NCBI GenBank assembly: GCA_002507205.1
Contig: DAZF01000068.1
Span: forward strand, 36,906-70,208
Direction: 5' to 3'
Source of the DNA: Methanolobus sp. UBA32
Lineage (GTDB): Archaea > Halobacteriota > Methanosarcinia > Methanosarcinales > Methanosarcinaceae
DNA: 33,303 nucleotides
A model generated the notes under the pieces. That model saw nothing but the letters and a program-made list of their open reading frames with translations. It was not told the DNA's origin and did no database searches. Shown here in pieces: positions 24,825-32,316 of this stretch (position 1 is the first letter of the stretch; every line of letters begins with the position of its first letter). The translations under genes and the position numbers were made by a program.

Positions 24825-25880
24825 TTATTCCTCTCCCACCCAACCCAAACGCCTCATCACCATCTTAATTCTGGCCTTGACCTCTCGTTTGTCAAAAGGT
24901 TTGGCAATGTAATCATCAATACCAAGTTCCATACCTTTTACCTTGTCCTCAATGGCAGTCTTGGCAGAGATCATTATAACAGGAATATCGCTTGCAGCCT
25001 TACTCTTTTTGAGATGTTCTACAACTTCATAGCCATCCATGTCCGGCATCATTATATCAAGAAGAATGAGGTCAGGAAGTTCTTTCAGGGTAAGTTCTAT
25101 TGCTTCTTCACCATTGTGCGCCACAATAAAATCATAGGGTTCACTAATTAGAGAAAGTTTTAACAATTCAGGTATATCCGGTTCATCATCAACGATCAGT
25201 ATCTTCAGACGATCCCTTTTTATCTTCTTCTGCATCGGTTCGAATTCAATAGAACCATCCTCTACGGAGTAACGGAAATCAAAATCCTTCAGACCGATCT
25301 CAGTGTGTATCTCTCCAACGTTGGTTATCTCTATGACAACCTCAAAGAAAGAAGTTATAAGGACTTCTGTTTCAGGAGGCAGGATGTTCCGGGAAAGCAT
25401 CGACAGGATACTTCCATCATTCTCAGCCACCTTATTTTCAATGAACTTTATGAAATTTTCGACTACCTGTATTGTGTCACTTGCCAGCACATTCATATTA
25501 TCTATGATGAGCAAGGAACGCGGATTATTTTGAAAAAGGTTAGATATGTGCGAAGCCATTTTTGTATAGTCGGCCACTGAACTGCAATAAAAGGTATCTT
25601 CATAATGCTGTTTGCCCGCTGCATCGATATCAATGAAGAACATTTTGCTGCCAGATTCTATATCAAAGCCAAAATCCTCAAAACGATTCAGTATCTTATC
25701 CCTGGAAGCGTTCAGGCACAACCATACTACAGTCCTGTCAGAATCTTCTTTCAGTACATTAGACACATAAAAGTACACAAGACGCTCTATGAAACTGTCA
25801 ACCGGGGCAAAGAACAATGCGTTCTTATTGGACAGTTCTTTCCTGATATTTGTAAGGATTTCCTGCGTTTGAACATTCAT
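24825..25880 (-). CDS. KaiC-like pseudo-ATPase fused to a receiver domain
   Basis: This protein of about 351 aa has two parts. Residues 1-185 follow the KaiC/RecA-like order of strands, with Walker B-like SLLIIDNMNVL. At the P-loop position it reads FFAPVDSFIERL, so there is no GKT/S, and ATP binding is doubtful. Residues about 225-351 form a complete receiver: D231/D232, D275 in LLDIMMPDMDG, and KPFDK. An in-frame TTG at 25886 is possible, but AAGGT lies 8 bases before the ATG at 25880, so I chose that. It has its own AT-rich upstream region, following a T-run terminator of the previous gene. Its output is unknown; pairing with the neighbouring receiver and RecA-like protein suggests a signalling module. 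Confidence 0.8.
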   Translation of the reverse strand: MNVQTQEILTNIRKELSNKNALFFAPVDSFIERLVYFYVSNVLKEDSDRTVVWLCLNASRDKILNRFEDFGFDIESGSKMFFIDIDAAGKQHYEDTFYCSSVADYTKMASHISNLFQNNPRSLLIIDNMNVLASDTIQVVENFIKFIENKVAENDGSILSMLSRNILPPETEVLITSFFEVVIEITNVGEIHTEIGLKDFDFRYSVEDGSIEFEPMQKKIKRDRLKILIVDDEPDIPELLKLSLISEPYDFIVAHNGEEAIELTLKELPDLILLDIMMPDMDGYEVVEHLKKSKAASDIPVIMISAKTAIEDKVKGMELGIDDYIAKPFDKREVKARIKMVMRRLGWVGEE

Positions 25881-25965
25881 TGACAAGTACCTTTTAATTT
25901 TGTTTAGTAAATATTATTAGTTTTATTTTCTTATTAATGTTTGGGAAGATAATGAACTTGCTGCA

Positions 25966-25973
25966 TAAAAAAA
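25966..25973 (-). terminator. Short T-run terminator after the GvpD-like gene
   Basis: On the minus strand seven T follow 1 base after the stop codon of the RecA-like gene (stop at 25975). It separates that gene from the following pseudo-KaiC/receiver gene. Confidence 0.5.
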
Positions 25974-25974
25974 G

Positions 25975-27315
25975 TTATTTCATAGGAATTAAACGAACCT
26001 GCGGATAACCATGAACGAATTCCATCTGAACTGCAAAAATACCGGTTTTAGGTACGACCCCATACATAACAAGAGTTTTGTCAACGTTTTCAAATTTCCA
26101 GTGGGTTGTGGCCATATGAGCGACCGTTTCGGTTATTCTCTGCCCGTGTTTTGTAACTGCAAGAACAACATTCTCAGTTGTCTTTGTAATAGATGCCATT
26201 TGCCCGATGATGGAACCAATATTCTCCCACCCATAATTATATTCCATACTGTCAAGGCCCATATAATCAAGAATTGGTGAGCCATATTGCCGCATCATCT
26301 CGTTCTTGGCCTTATGGAATACATCCATATCTTTGTAAAGATTGCCTGAAAAAGGTTCAATATAGGTAGGTATTCTCCCCTTCAGGTCACGTATCTCAAA
26401 TCCAACGAACTGCCCATGGAAGTGATTGTCACCTGTGAAAGGAAATATCATGCGCTTTTCAGTTTCAACACTTGTACCTTCAGTGGGCATACTGAGAAGC
26501 CCGCGGCCCATGTTCAGGTGATTAATGAATGTTGGCAAAAGTAAACTATAAAAGGAGTCACCTACACCACTTGTGATCTCGAACAGATTAAAGCTCCCTT
26601 TCTGGTAACCGCCCCCCAGTATTACGTCAAAATCCCGCATACCTGTCGATATCTTACTTTCGATTGGGTCCGGTAAAGGTTGCGGAACCTGAGTTTGTTC
26701 AGGATATGATACTTTGAATGGTTCAAAGCTATTGAATTTACCACCATCAAGAGTGAAAGGATATCTTGACTGTGATAGTTCCACTCCGCGTATCTTCAGC
26801 AAATTGACTTTCCGGATATCATTATCCGACATATCCTTTATCTCAAGGGAAACAACACCATCTACCAGGTAATCAAGAGAAGTGACACCCGTTTGCTCAG
26901 TGATCATGATGAGATCCGCATTTACCTTTCGGGAAAAATCAAAGAGCAAACGCTCAAGTTCGAACTTGTTATCCTCCCAGTTTGCAGATCGTGTTGTGGC
27001 GATACTAAGCGAATCAATGGAATCCACAACAATTATTGGTTTGGATTCACTGGACTCCCATATCACTTTTATTCGGGATGCAAGCATCCGGAGGAAATCC
27101 TCATTGTTGTTAAAATCACCCTCTATCCAGGGATATTTTCCATATTCTGATGATTTATCGATACGTGGCGAGATATAGACACAATTGCCTTCTGAACACA
27201 CTTCATCGAGTATACCAAAGACAAATGTCGTCTTTCCGGTCCCCGGTTTCCCTTTGACAAGAAGAGACTTGCCAAACTGGGATGAAAAGAACTCCTTGAC
27301 CTCACCAGGTATCAT
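25975..27315 (-). CDS. Tandem RecA-like (GvpD-like) ATPase
   Basis: This 446-aa protein has an N-terminal RecA-like domain (1-200) with P-loop GKPGTGKTT (22-30) and Walker B PIIVVDSIDSL. It has a second RecA-like domain (about 215-446), whose P-loop position reads ITSGVGDSF and lacks the GKT/S Lys. The opening MIPGEVKEFFSSQFGKSLLVKGKPGTGKTT resembles haloarchaeal GvpD, a regulator of gas-vesicle genes, but no gas-vesicle structural genes are here, so I call it GvpD-like only. A GAGGAT site lies 7 bases before the ATG. It starts 24 bp after alaS on the same strand and is likely co-transcribed with it. Function unknown; a regulatory ATPase is most likely. Confidence 0.75.
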   Translation of the reverse strand: MIPGEVKEFFSSQFGKSLLVKGKPGTGKTTFVFGILDEVCSEGNCVYISPRIDKSSEYGKYPWIEGDFNNNEDFLRMLASRIKVIWESSESKPIIVVDSIDSLSIATTRSANWEDNKFELERLLFDFSRKVNADLIMITEQTGVTSLDYLVDGVVSLEIKDMSDNDIRKVNLLKIRGVELSQSRYPFTLDGGKFNSFEPFKVSYPEQTQVPQPLPDPIESKISTGMRDFDVILGGGYQKGSFNLFEITSGVGDSFYSLLLPTFINHLNMGRGLLSMPTEGTSVETEKRMIFPFTGDNHFHGQFVGFEIRDLKGRIPTYIEPFSGNLYKDMDVFHKAKNEMMRQYGSPILDYMGLDSMEYNYGWENIGSIIGQMASITKTTENVVLAVTKHGQRITETVAHMATTHWKFENVDKTLVMYGVVPKTGIFAVQMEFVHGYPQVRLIPMK

Positions 27316-27339
27316 TTTAAATCCTCATATTAATCCATA

Positions 27340-30114
27340 TTAGTTGCTGATCTGTTCTTCAAGCAGTTTGTGGCCACTTTCAAGGGCTTCATCTATCTTG
27401 CTGGCGTCAACACCGCCGCCACGGGCCATACCCGGCTTACCGCCGCCGCCACCGCCAACTACTCCAGACATCGCCCTGACGATCTTGCCAGCATCTGCTC
27501 CGGCCTTCAATGCATCATCACCTGCAGCGCCTACGATCTTGACACCTGCGGAATCACTTGCCAGAAGAACTACCATATCTTTATTGATGGTCAATTCACC
27601 TGCGATCTTCACAAGTTCGTCAATATCAGCATTCGGAATAACCTTTGCAACAAGGCGCATGCCACCTATGATGACCGCTTCATTTGCCATCTGGCTGACA
27701 TGAACATGTGCAAGTTCATCTTTCAATCGCTGGTTCTCTTTTTTGAACTCCTTCCATTCATTGAAGAAACGCTCAATAGTGGATGGAAGATGCTCAGGCC
27801 TGACGCGCAGCGCATCGGCTGACTGGCTGAGATAGGATTCCATTTCCTGCATTGCCCTGACTGCTGCAAGACCTGCGGAATACTCGATACGCTCCACACC
27901 ATCCTGAATACGTTCTGTTTTCAGCATCTTGATAGGACCGACAAGTCCGGTACTGACACAGTGAGTACCACCACATGCCTCTATATCGTCTGCTACTTTC
28001 AGGACACGGATAATGTTTCCAGGAGGTACGCCTCCCTGATAAAGACCAAAGCCGTATTTCTTCTCGGCGTCTACCCTTTCCATCCATTCGGCAGTCACGC
28101 GCTGGTTCTCCATGACCGTACGATTGGCGATGAGCTCTATACGATCCAGTTCTTCCTGGGAGATGCGCTTGTAGTGGGATATATCAAGACGGGCTTTGTC
28201 CACAAATTTCTGGGCACCTGCCTGCCATACATGATCACCAAGGACCTTACGTGCCGCATCATTTACAATGTGAGTTGCAGTGTGATGGCATGCATGGGAC
28301 ATACGACGTTCTTCGTCCACTTTACCCAGAACCATATCACCCTTTCTAAGGTGGAGTTCATCCTCCATATCCTCTATTATATGGACGACTACACCATTCA
28401 CAGCCTGTACATCTATGACATTAAGGACAATATCCTCAACAACAATGGTACCGTGGTCTGCTGGCTGTCCGCCGCCCTCCGGATAGAAGAGAGTACTGTC
28501 AAGCACGATATGATTGTCAAAGACGTCAAGTACCACTGCCTCAAAGTTCATTCTTGTAGGTTCATCATAGAACAACTTCTTTGTCTTTGGCAACTTTTCA
28601 ACCCTGTCCGAGTAAGGGAATACTTTTACCACTTTAGGCTCTGCTTTGCTATGCCCATCAGCAACAAGTGAATAGAAGTTATCAGGAAGATCCACATCCA
28701 CGCCAACTTCCGAAGCTGCCTGTTTTGATATCTCAGGAGGGATTCCGTGGCTGTCGTACATCTCTACCAGAGTTTCAAGAGGGATCTTTTCGCCTGCATC
28801 CTTGTAATGTTTGGCAGATTTCTGGATCATACGCTTTCCACGTTCCAGTGTATCAGCAAACTTCTGCTCCTCGTGAGATAGTATGTCTTCTATAACGTAG
28901 AACTTTTCCTGGAATTCAGGATATTCAGGAAGGTTCATTATGTGCATTTTTACGATATCTGACAGCGGGATGGATATTCCCATATCCTTCATCATCCTCA
29001 GGGTGCGGCGGAGCACCAATCTTGCAAGATAGCCGGCCTTCACATTGGAAGGGATTATGCCATCTGCAAGCATGAATGTAAGGCAGCGAGTGTGATCGGT
29101 TATAGCGTAGACACTCTCGACAGGTTCCATAATAGATGATAGTTTCTCGACAGTTGTTCCGATACTGGAGGCAACCTGTTTCCTGAGCTCGAAAAGATTG
29201 GCTTTTTCGCTCACATCCATAAGGCCTGCCAGACGGGCGTTCTGGGAGAGTATGCTGGCATATTCGGAGTTGTCAAGTTCATGATTAACACCTGCAAGGT
29301 CCATTATTTCATTTACTATTCCAGGGAATACTGCATCATATATTGTAGGTGATCCTTTTGATGCCCAGACCAATCTTTCAAGACCATAACCGGTGTCTAC
29401 AATATAGTTGTCCATCTTGCGATAGTTCTCACCTTTGATCACAATGTCGCCATCATCTGACTGCTGCATGTTCATGAACACAAGGGTTCCAACTTCAAGG
29501 CCACCAATGAGTACCTCAACACATGGCCCTGCATTACCGCCACCTGCCCATGGTTCTTCTTTATATGTAACGGCCATTGGATCAGCGCCAAGTGAATTAA
29601 GGAATTCATCACACAATTCCATTGTGCGGTCCTTCCAGTATATTTCATCCCCCGGCTTATTGAAAGCATGGTGAGCCATCATTTCAAAAGTGGTTAGATG
29701 GCGACCGCTTCGGCCCACAGCATCAAGATCGGACAGGCGTATACATGGCTGGGAGATCGTCAATGGATTTGCAGGTGGCGGAACCTCTCCTGAAGTGACA
29801 AATGGCTGAAAATCAGCTATCGAAGCAATGGTCAGATATATGTCATCCCTCCATCTTGCAACTACAGGATACCTTTCGAGTCTTGTATGACCCCTTTCCT
29901 CGAAGAAATTGAGATAATATTCTCTCATTTCTGCAAGGTCAAACTTTTTCTTAAAAACAGGATTGCCAATAAAAGAGTACGGATCACATGGAGCATCTCC
30001 ACATGTTGCTCTTTCAAGATCACGGGTCCAGAAATGACTTCCACATTTGGAACACTGTTTACGAACAAATCCATTCTCAGAAAAAAAATCAAGCTGATAC
30101 TCGTCTTCAAGCAT
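27340..30114 (-). CDS. alaS: Alanyl-tRNA synthetase, archaeal type
   Basis: This 924-aa class II synthetase charges tRNA-Ala. The N-terminal part has C21xxC24 with C38 and C43, a zinc-like cluster usual in archaeal AlaRS. Catalytic segments follow: RPVVARWRDDIYLTIASIADF-like motif 1 region, motif 2 and GYGLERL motif 3 near 242-248. The editing domain carries H611xxxH615 and C714GGTH718, the zinc site that clears Ser/Gly-tRNA-Ala. A glycine-rich GGGGGG segment near 890 and a C-terminal C-Ala domain complete it. Length fits the archaeal family. A TATA-like box about 30 bp upstream gives a very short leader. Confidence 0.96.
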   Translation of the reverse strand: MLEDEYQLDFFSENGFVRKQCSKCGSHFWTRDLERATCGDAPCDPYSFIGNPVFKKKFDLAEMREYYLNFFEERGHTRLERYPVVARWRDDIYLTIASIADFQPFVTSGEVPPPANPLTISQPCIRLSDLDAVGRSGRHLTTFEMMAHHAFNKPGDEIYWKDRTMELCDEFLNSLGADPMAVTYKEEPWAGGGNAGPCVEVLIGGLEVGTLVFMNMQQSDDGDIVIKGENYRKMDNYIVDTGYGLERLVWASKGSPTIYDAVFPGIVNEIMDLAGVNHELDNSEYASILSQNARLAGLMDVSEKANLFELRKQVASSIGTTVEKLSSIMEPVESVYAITDHTRCLTFMLADGIIPSNVKAGYLARLVLRRTLRMMKDMGISIPLSDIVKMHIMNLPEYPEFQEKFYVIEDILSHEEQKFADTLERGKRMIQKSAKHYKDAGEKIPLETLVEMYDSHGIPPEISKQAASEVGVDVDLPDNFYSLVADGHSKAEPKVVKVFPYSDRVEKLPKTKKLFYDEPTRMNFEAVVLDVFDNHIVLDSTLFYPEGGGQPADHGTIVVEDIVLNVIDVQAVNGVVVHIIEDMEDELHLRKGDMVLGKVDEERRMSHACHHTATHIVNDAARKVLGDHVWQAGAQKFVDKARLDISHYKRISQEELDRIELIANRTVMENQRVTAEWMERVDAEKKYGFGLYQGGVPPGNIIRVLKVADDIEACGGTHCVSTGLVGPIKMLKTERIQDGVERIEYSAGLAAVRAMQEMESYLSQSADALRVRPEHLPSTIERFFNEWKEFKKENQRLKDELAHVHVSQMANEAVIIGGMRLVAKVIPNADIDELVKIAGELTINKDMVVLLASDSAGVKIVGAAGDDALKAGADAGKIVRAMSGVVGGGGGGKPGMARGGGVDASKIDEALESGHKLLEEQISN

Positions 30115-30445
30115 AACTATTCCAACTGAATGATTGTTTTAGTAAATTTATTATAAGTTAATACGCAGTCTAGTCTAATTTATTCTTCCAAGTATCGCCC
30201 CAATGATTAAAAACGTTTCTTATCAAACCAATAACATTCAAACATTTGATTATAATTTGCAATATTTATGAGTTTATATATATGTACATAGAACATCACG
30301 TCTACTGATACGAATTAGCCAAGAAAAGTAACAACTAAAGATTACTTTTATGGACACAAAAGAAATATTTCATGCACATTATAGGAATTAATAGGACATT
30401 ACCTTTAAGTGGATGGTCATAAACAGAGTATATAGGTGATGACCG
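30115..30445. other. 331-bp AT-rich intergenic region between alaS and a small gene
   Basis: This divergent gap holds the alaS promoter (30144-30157) on the minus strand. On the plus strand TTTATATATATG (about 30274-30285) looks like a TATA box. That would give the small gene at 30446 a leader of about 140 bases. The leader contains a perfect 8-bp inverted repeat AAAAGTAA/TTACTTTT (30324-30349, 10-base loop). No reading frame longer than about 15 codons with a good site was found. Confidence 0.4.
30144..30157 (-). promoter_or_regulatory. Probable alaS promoter
   Basis: On the minus strand this reads CTTATAATAAATTT, a TATA-like box whose expected start point near 30125 leaves a leader of only about 10 bases before the alaS ATG. 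No other -strand TATA candidate lies nearer. Confidence 0.4.
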
Positions 30446-30721
30446 ATGGAATCAATGCGATATATGTCATTAGTATTCAGAGGGATTGTGGAAGAATATA
30501 ATAATGCAGGAGTCAGACCTTCCGTTTTTATGGATGGAGCCGGCAGCCTGCAAGTATACCTTTGCGATTCAATAATCGATGAGATTGAAGAGGATTATGG
30601 AATCGATATGCAAAACGATTATGATGTGAATGGCGGACAGTTTACACAGGCATACATTATGAACAAGATCGCTCCTGCCGAAACTCTCAAACACTGTCTT
30701 GAAACTGAAACAACTCTTTAA
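30446..30721 (+). CDS. Small unrecognised protein (91 aa)
   Basis: I do not recognise this 91-aa protein. It has no membrane helix or signal peptide and is acidic in the middle (DEIEEDYGIDMQNDYDVNGG). A GGTGATG Shine-Dalgarno site at 30432-30438 lies 7 bases before the ATG, which supports it as a real gene; an ATG 3 codons further is possible. Features are a Gly-rich turn in FMDGAGSLQVYLCDS, a single Cys near 45 and an end rich in Thr/Glu. It is followed after 104 bp by another small gene on the same strand. Function unknown. Confidence 0.65.
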   Translation: MESMRYMSLVFRGIVEEYNNAGVRPSVFMDGAGSLQVYLCDSIIDEIEEDYGIDMQNDYDVNGGQFTQAYIMNKIAPAETLKHCLETETTL

Positions 30722-30750
30722 ACAGTAAAACATTCTAGTAAACCAGGATC

Positions 30751-30802
30751 GTAGGGCCTGTCGTTGAAATATAAGCACGGGAACGAGGGAACAGGTACCT
30801 AC
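30751..30802 (+). promoter_or_regulatory. Nested inverted repeat around a TATA-like box, candidate operator or RNA structure
   Basis: Three arms pair in nested order: GTAGG with CCTAC (30751-30755 and 30798-30802), CCTGT with ACAGG (30757-30761 and 30791-30795), and CGTT with AACG (30762-30765 and 30782-30785). That leaves a 16-base loop and one 5-base bulge. The loop contains AAATATAAG (30767-30775), a good TATA-like box about 50 bp before the next gene. It may be a promoter inside a repressor site, or a folded RNA element between the two genes. Confidence 0.45.
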
Positions 30803-30825
30803 ATATATTCACAGGGTGGAAAACG

Positions 30826-31242
30826 ATGGATTATAAAAAACTTCTGAAGGTACTCAAAAACTCAAAACAGGTATACAGAGAGGACTACATTAAGAAGATA
30901 TTCAGAAGTGCACATTATGATATTGGATTATTCGACGAACAACTAAACGAGTTCAACGAAACCCTCAAAGGCAAAGATTCCGAACTTGCAAGGGAATATA
31001 TGGACAGAACCATACTGACACAGGTCATCGATGATGCTTCCATACTGCTTGAAATAGTAAAAGACAGCCCTTGCCTGACCACTGAGCAGAACGAGAATAT
31101 AACCCGAATGATAGTCGACCTCGAGGAAATGAGTATGAACATAGAGGTTCTTGAGGAAATCAAAACACTTGCAGACATGTCCGAGCAGGAAGGTTTCTCA
31201 ACATCCTCGCACAGGAAAGACAGGATATATGCAAACGTTTGA
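30826..31242 (+). CDS. Small unrecognised alpha-helical protein (138 aa)
   Basis: I do not recognise this 138-aa protein. It is highly charged and predicted mostly alpha-helical, with no membrane helix. The first 50 residues carry Lys-rich helices (KKLLKVLKNSKQVYREDYIKK), and the middle has EYMDRTILTQVIDDASILLEIVKDSPC then TEQNENITRMIVDLEEMSMNIEVLEEIKTL. A GGGTGG site lies 6 bases before the ATG. It follows the 91-aa gene after a structured gap and may have its own promoter. A T-rich tract after it (TTACTTTTTTACCC, 31278-31291) is a likely terminator. Function unknown. Confidence 0.68.
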   Translation: MDYKKLLKVLKNSKQVYREDYIKKIFRSAHYDIGLFDEQLNEFNETLKGKDSELAREYMDRTILTQVIDDASILLEIVKDSPCLTTEQNENITRMIVDLEEMSMNIEVLEEIKTLADMSEQEGFSTSSHRKDRIYANV

Positions 31243-31309
31243 ATGTGCATTTATCCCCCTTTATCCATATTTATTCCTTACTTTTTTACCCATTAATTTT
31301 AAGGCATGA

Positions 31310-31327
31310 GCTTACAATGATGTAAGC
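31310..31327 (+). promoter_or_regulatory. Perfect inverted repeat touching the surE start codon
   Basis: GCTTACA-ATGA-TGTAAGC is a perfect 7-bp inverted repeat with a 4-base loop, ending at the base before the surE ATG. A TATA-like TTAATTTTAAGG (31293-31304) would put transcription near 31320-31325, so the repeat overlaps the likely start point and the mRNA would be almost leaderless. There is no Shine-Dalgarno site before this ATG. Confidence 0.4.
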
Positions 31328-32116
31328 ATGTCGAAAAAGATATTAGTCACAAATGATGACGGTGTTTATTCCACAGGCATCCATGCTGCCTACAAAAGTG
31401 TTGCTGACCTGGGAGATGTAACAGTCTCAGCCCCCATGATGCAACAGAGTGGCGTTGGTCGCTCGATATCTATTTTTGAACCACTCAGGATCACACAGAC
31501 AACAATTAACGGAATTGATGTCAATGCCGTTGCCGGCACACCCACCGATTCAGTCATACTTGGAATATTCTCGATCATGAAACAAATGCCTGACCTTATT
31601 CTTTCAGGTTTCAACATCGGCGAGAATATTAGTACAGACACTATCACCACATCAGGAACCATAGGTGCTGCCCTGGAAGGTGCAAGTTATGGCGTACCTG
31701 CCATTGCTGCGTCTATCCAGGTCATGGAAGAAGGAGACAAGTTCGATGACAACAGGGAATTCAAGCATGACTACGATGTGGTCATAAAAGTTGTCAACAG
31801 GATAGCAAAGAAAGTCCTTGAGCATGGACTTCCTGAGAAAGTGGACCTGCTCAATGTTAATATACCGCATCACGTTGAAAACGAACCTGAGATAGAAATA
31901 ACACGCCTTGCAAGGAAATTCTTCAAGACCGATGTGGAAGAGAGACATGATCCCAGAGGCAGACCCTATTACTGGATAGCTGGCGAATTGCTCGTGGACG
32001 AAGAAGAGGGGACTGATGTCCATGCCGTAATGCAGAATGGAAATGTATCAGTTACACCAATATCACTTGATGCGACTGCTCCGATAGACTTTTCGGAAAT
32101 TGAGCACCTGCTGTAA
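31328..32116 (+). CDS. surE: 5'/3'-nucleotidase SurE
   Basis: This 262-aa SurE-family metal-dependent phosphatase removes phosphate from nucleoside monophosphates. The catalytic VTNDDG motif has D10 and D11, S41 sits in QQSGVGRS, and N96 in SGFNIGEN; these are the expected metal ligands. AGTPTDSVILG and TSGTIGAALEGASYGVPAIAAS are family segments. Length is normal. The start follows a perfect inverted repeat, and the stop sits inside a 7-bp hairpin. It is cytosolic. Convergent with the small gene at 32153. Confidence 0.93.
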   Translation: MSKKILVTNDDGVYSTGIHAAYKSVADLGDVTVSAPMMQQSGVGRSISIFEPLRITQTTINGIDVNAVAGTPTDSVILGIFSIMKQMPDLILSGFNIGENISTDTITTSGTIGAALEGASYGVPAIAASIQVMEEGDKFDDNREFKHDYDVVIKVVNRIAKKVLEHGLPEKVDLLNVNIPHHVENEPEIEITRLARKFFKTDVEERHDPRGRPYYWIAGELLVDEEEGTDVHAVMQNGNVSVTPISLDATAPIDFSEIEHLL

Positions 32117-32124
32117 GGCAGGTG
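32105..32124 (+). terminator. Hairpin across the surE stop codon
   Basis: CACCTGC-TGTAAG-GCAGGTG is a perfect 7-bp stem with a 6-base loop that contains the TAA stop; a G-T and an A-T pair may extend it. It lies between convergent genes, so it could mark the 3' end of transcripts from either side. It is not followed by a long T-run, so termination is uncertain. Confidence 0.4.
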
Positions 32125-32152
32125 TTAAAACAAATAAAAAGAAGATTTGAGA

Positions 32153-32302
32153 TTATTGCTTTACTTTTATGAGAATCTCTTTACAATCCCTGTCCACACC
32201 ATGCAGGGTTGTGGCTGCACCAACTAACGTGCTGCCAAGTATGGCCTGAACAAAGTGATTGATCTCAATGCTTTTTCCGTCTACTGTTAATTCAACTTCC
32301 AT
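32153..32302 (-). CDS. 49-residue small protein downstream of moaA
   Basis: This short minus-strand gene starts MEVELTVDGKSIEINHFVQA and ends EILIKVKQ. A CAGGAG Shine-Dalgarno site overlapping the end of moaA lies 8 bases before the ATG, strong evidence that it is translated. The pattern is strand, helix (INHFVQAILGSTLVGAATTL), strand, with one Cys at residue 40. It has no membrane helix long enough to be sure of. It is co-transcribed with moaA. I do not recognise a family; the fold looks like a small alpha/beta domain that might act as a partner or regulator. Confidence 0.7.
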   Translation of the reverse strand: MEVELTVDGKSIEINHFVQAILGSTLVGAATTLHGVDRDCKEILIKVKQ

Positions 32303-32316
32303 TTTTAAAACTCCTG

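Noticed and set aside
25975..27315. Gas-vesicle regulator GvpD
   Set aside because: Only the general tandem RecA design and N-terminus are similar; no gas-vesicle genes are in the window.
27961..28671. 236-codon + strand open frame opposite alaS
   Set aside because: It is antisense to the conserved editing region of alaS, has no ribosome site and a Cys/His-rich composition typical of a shadow frame.
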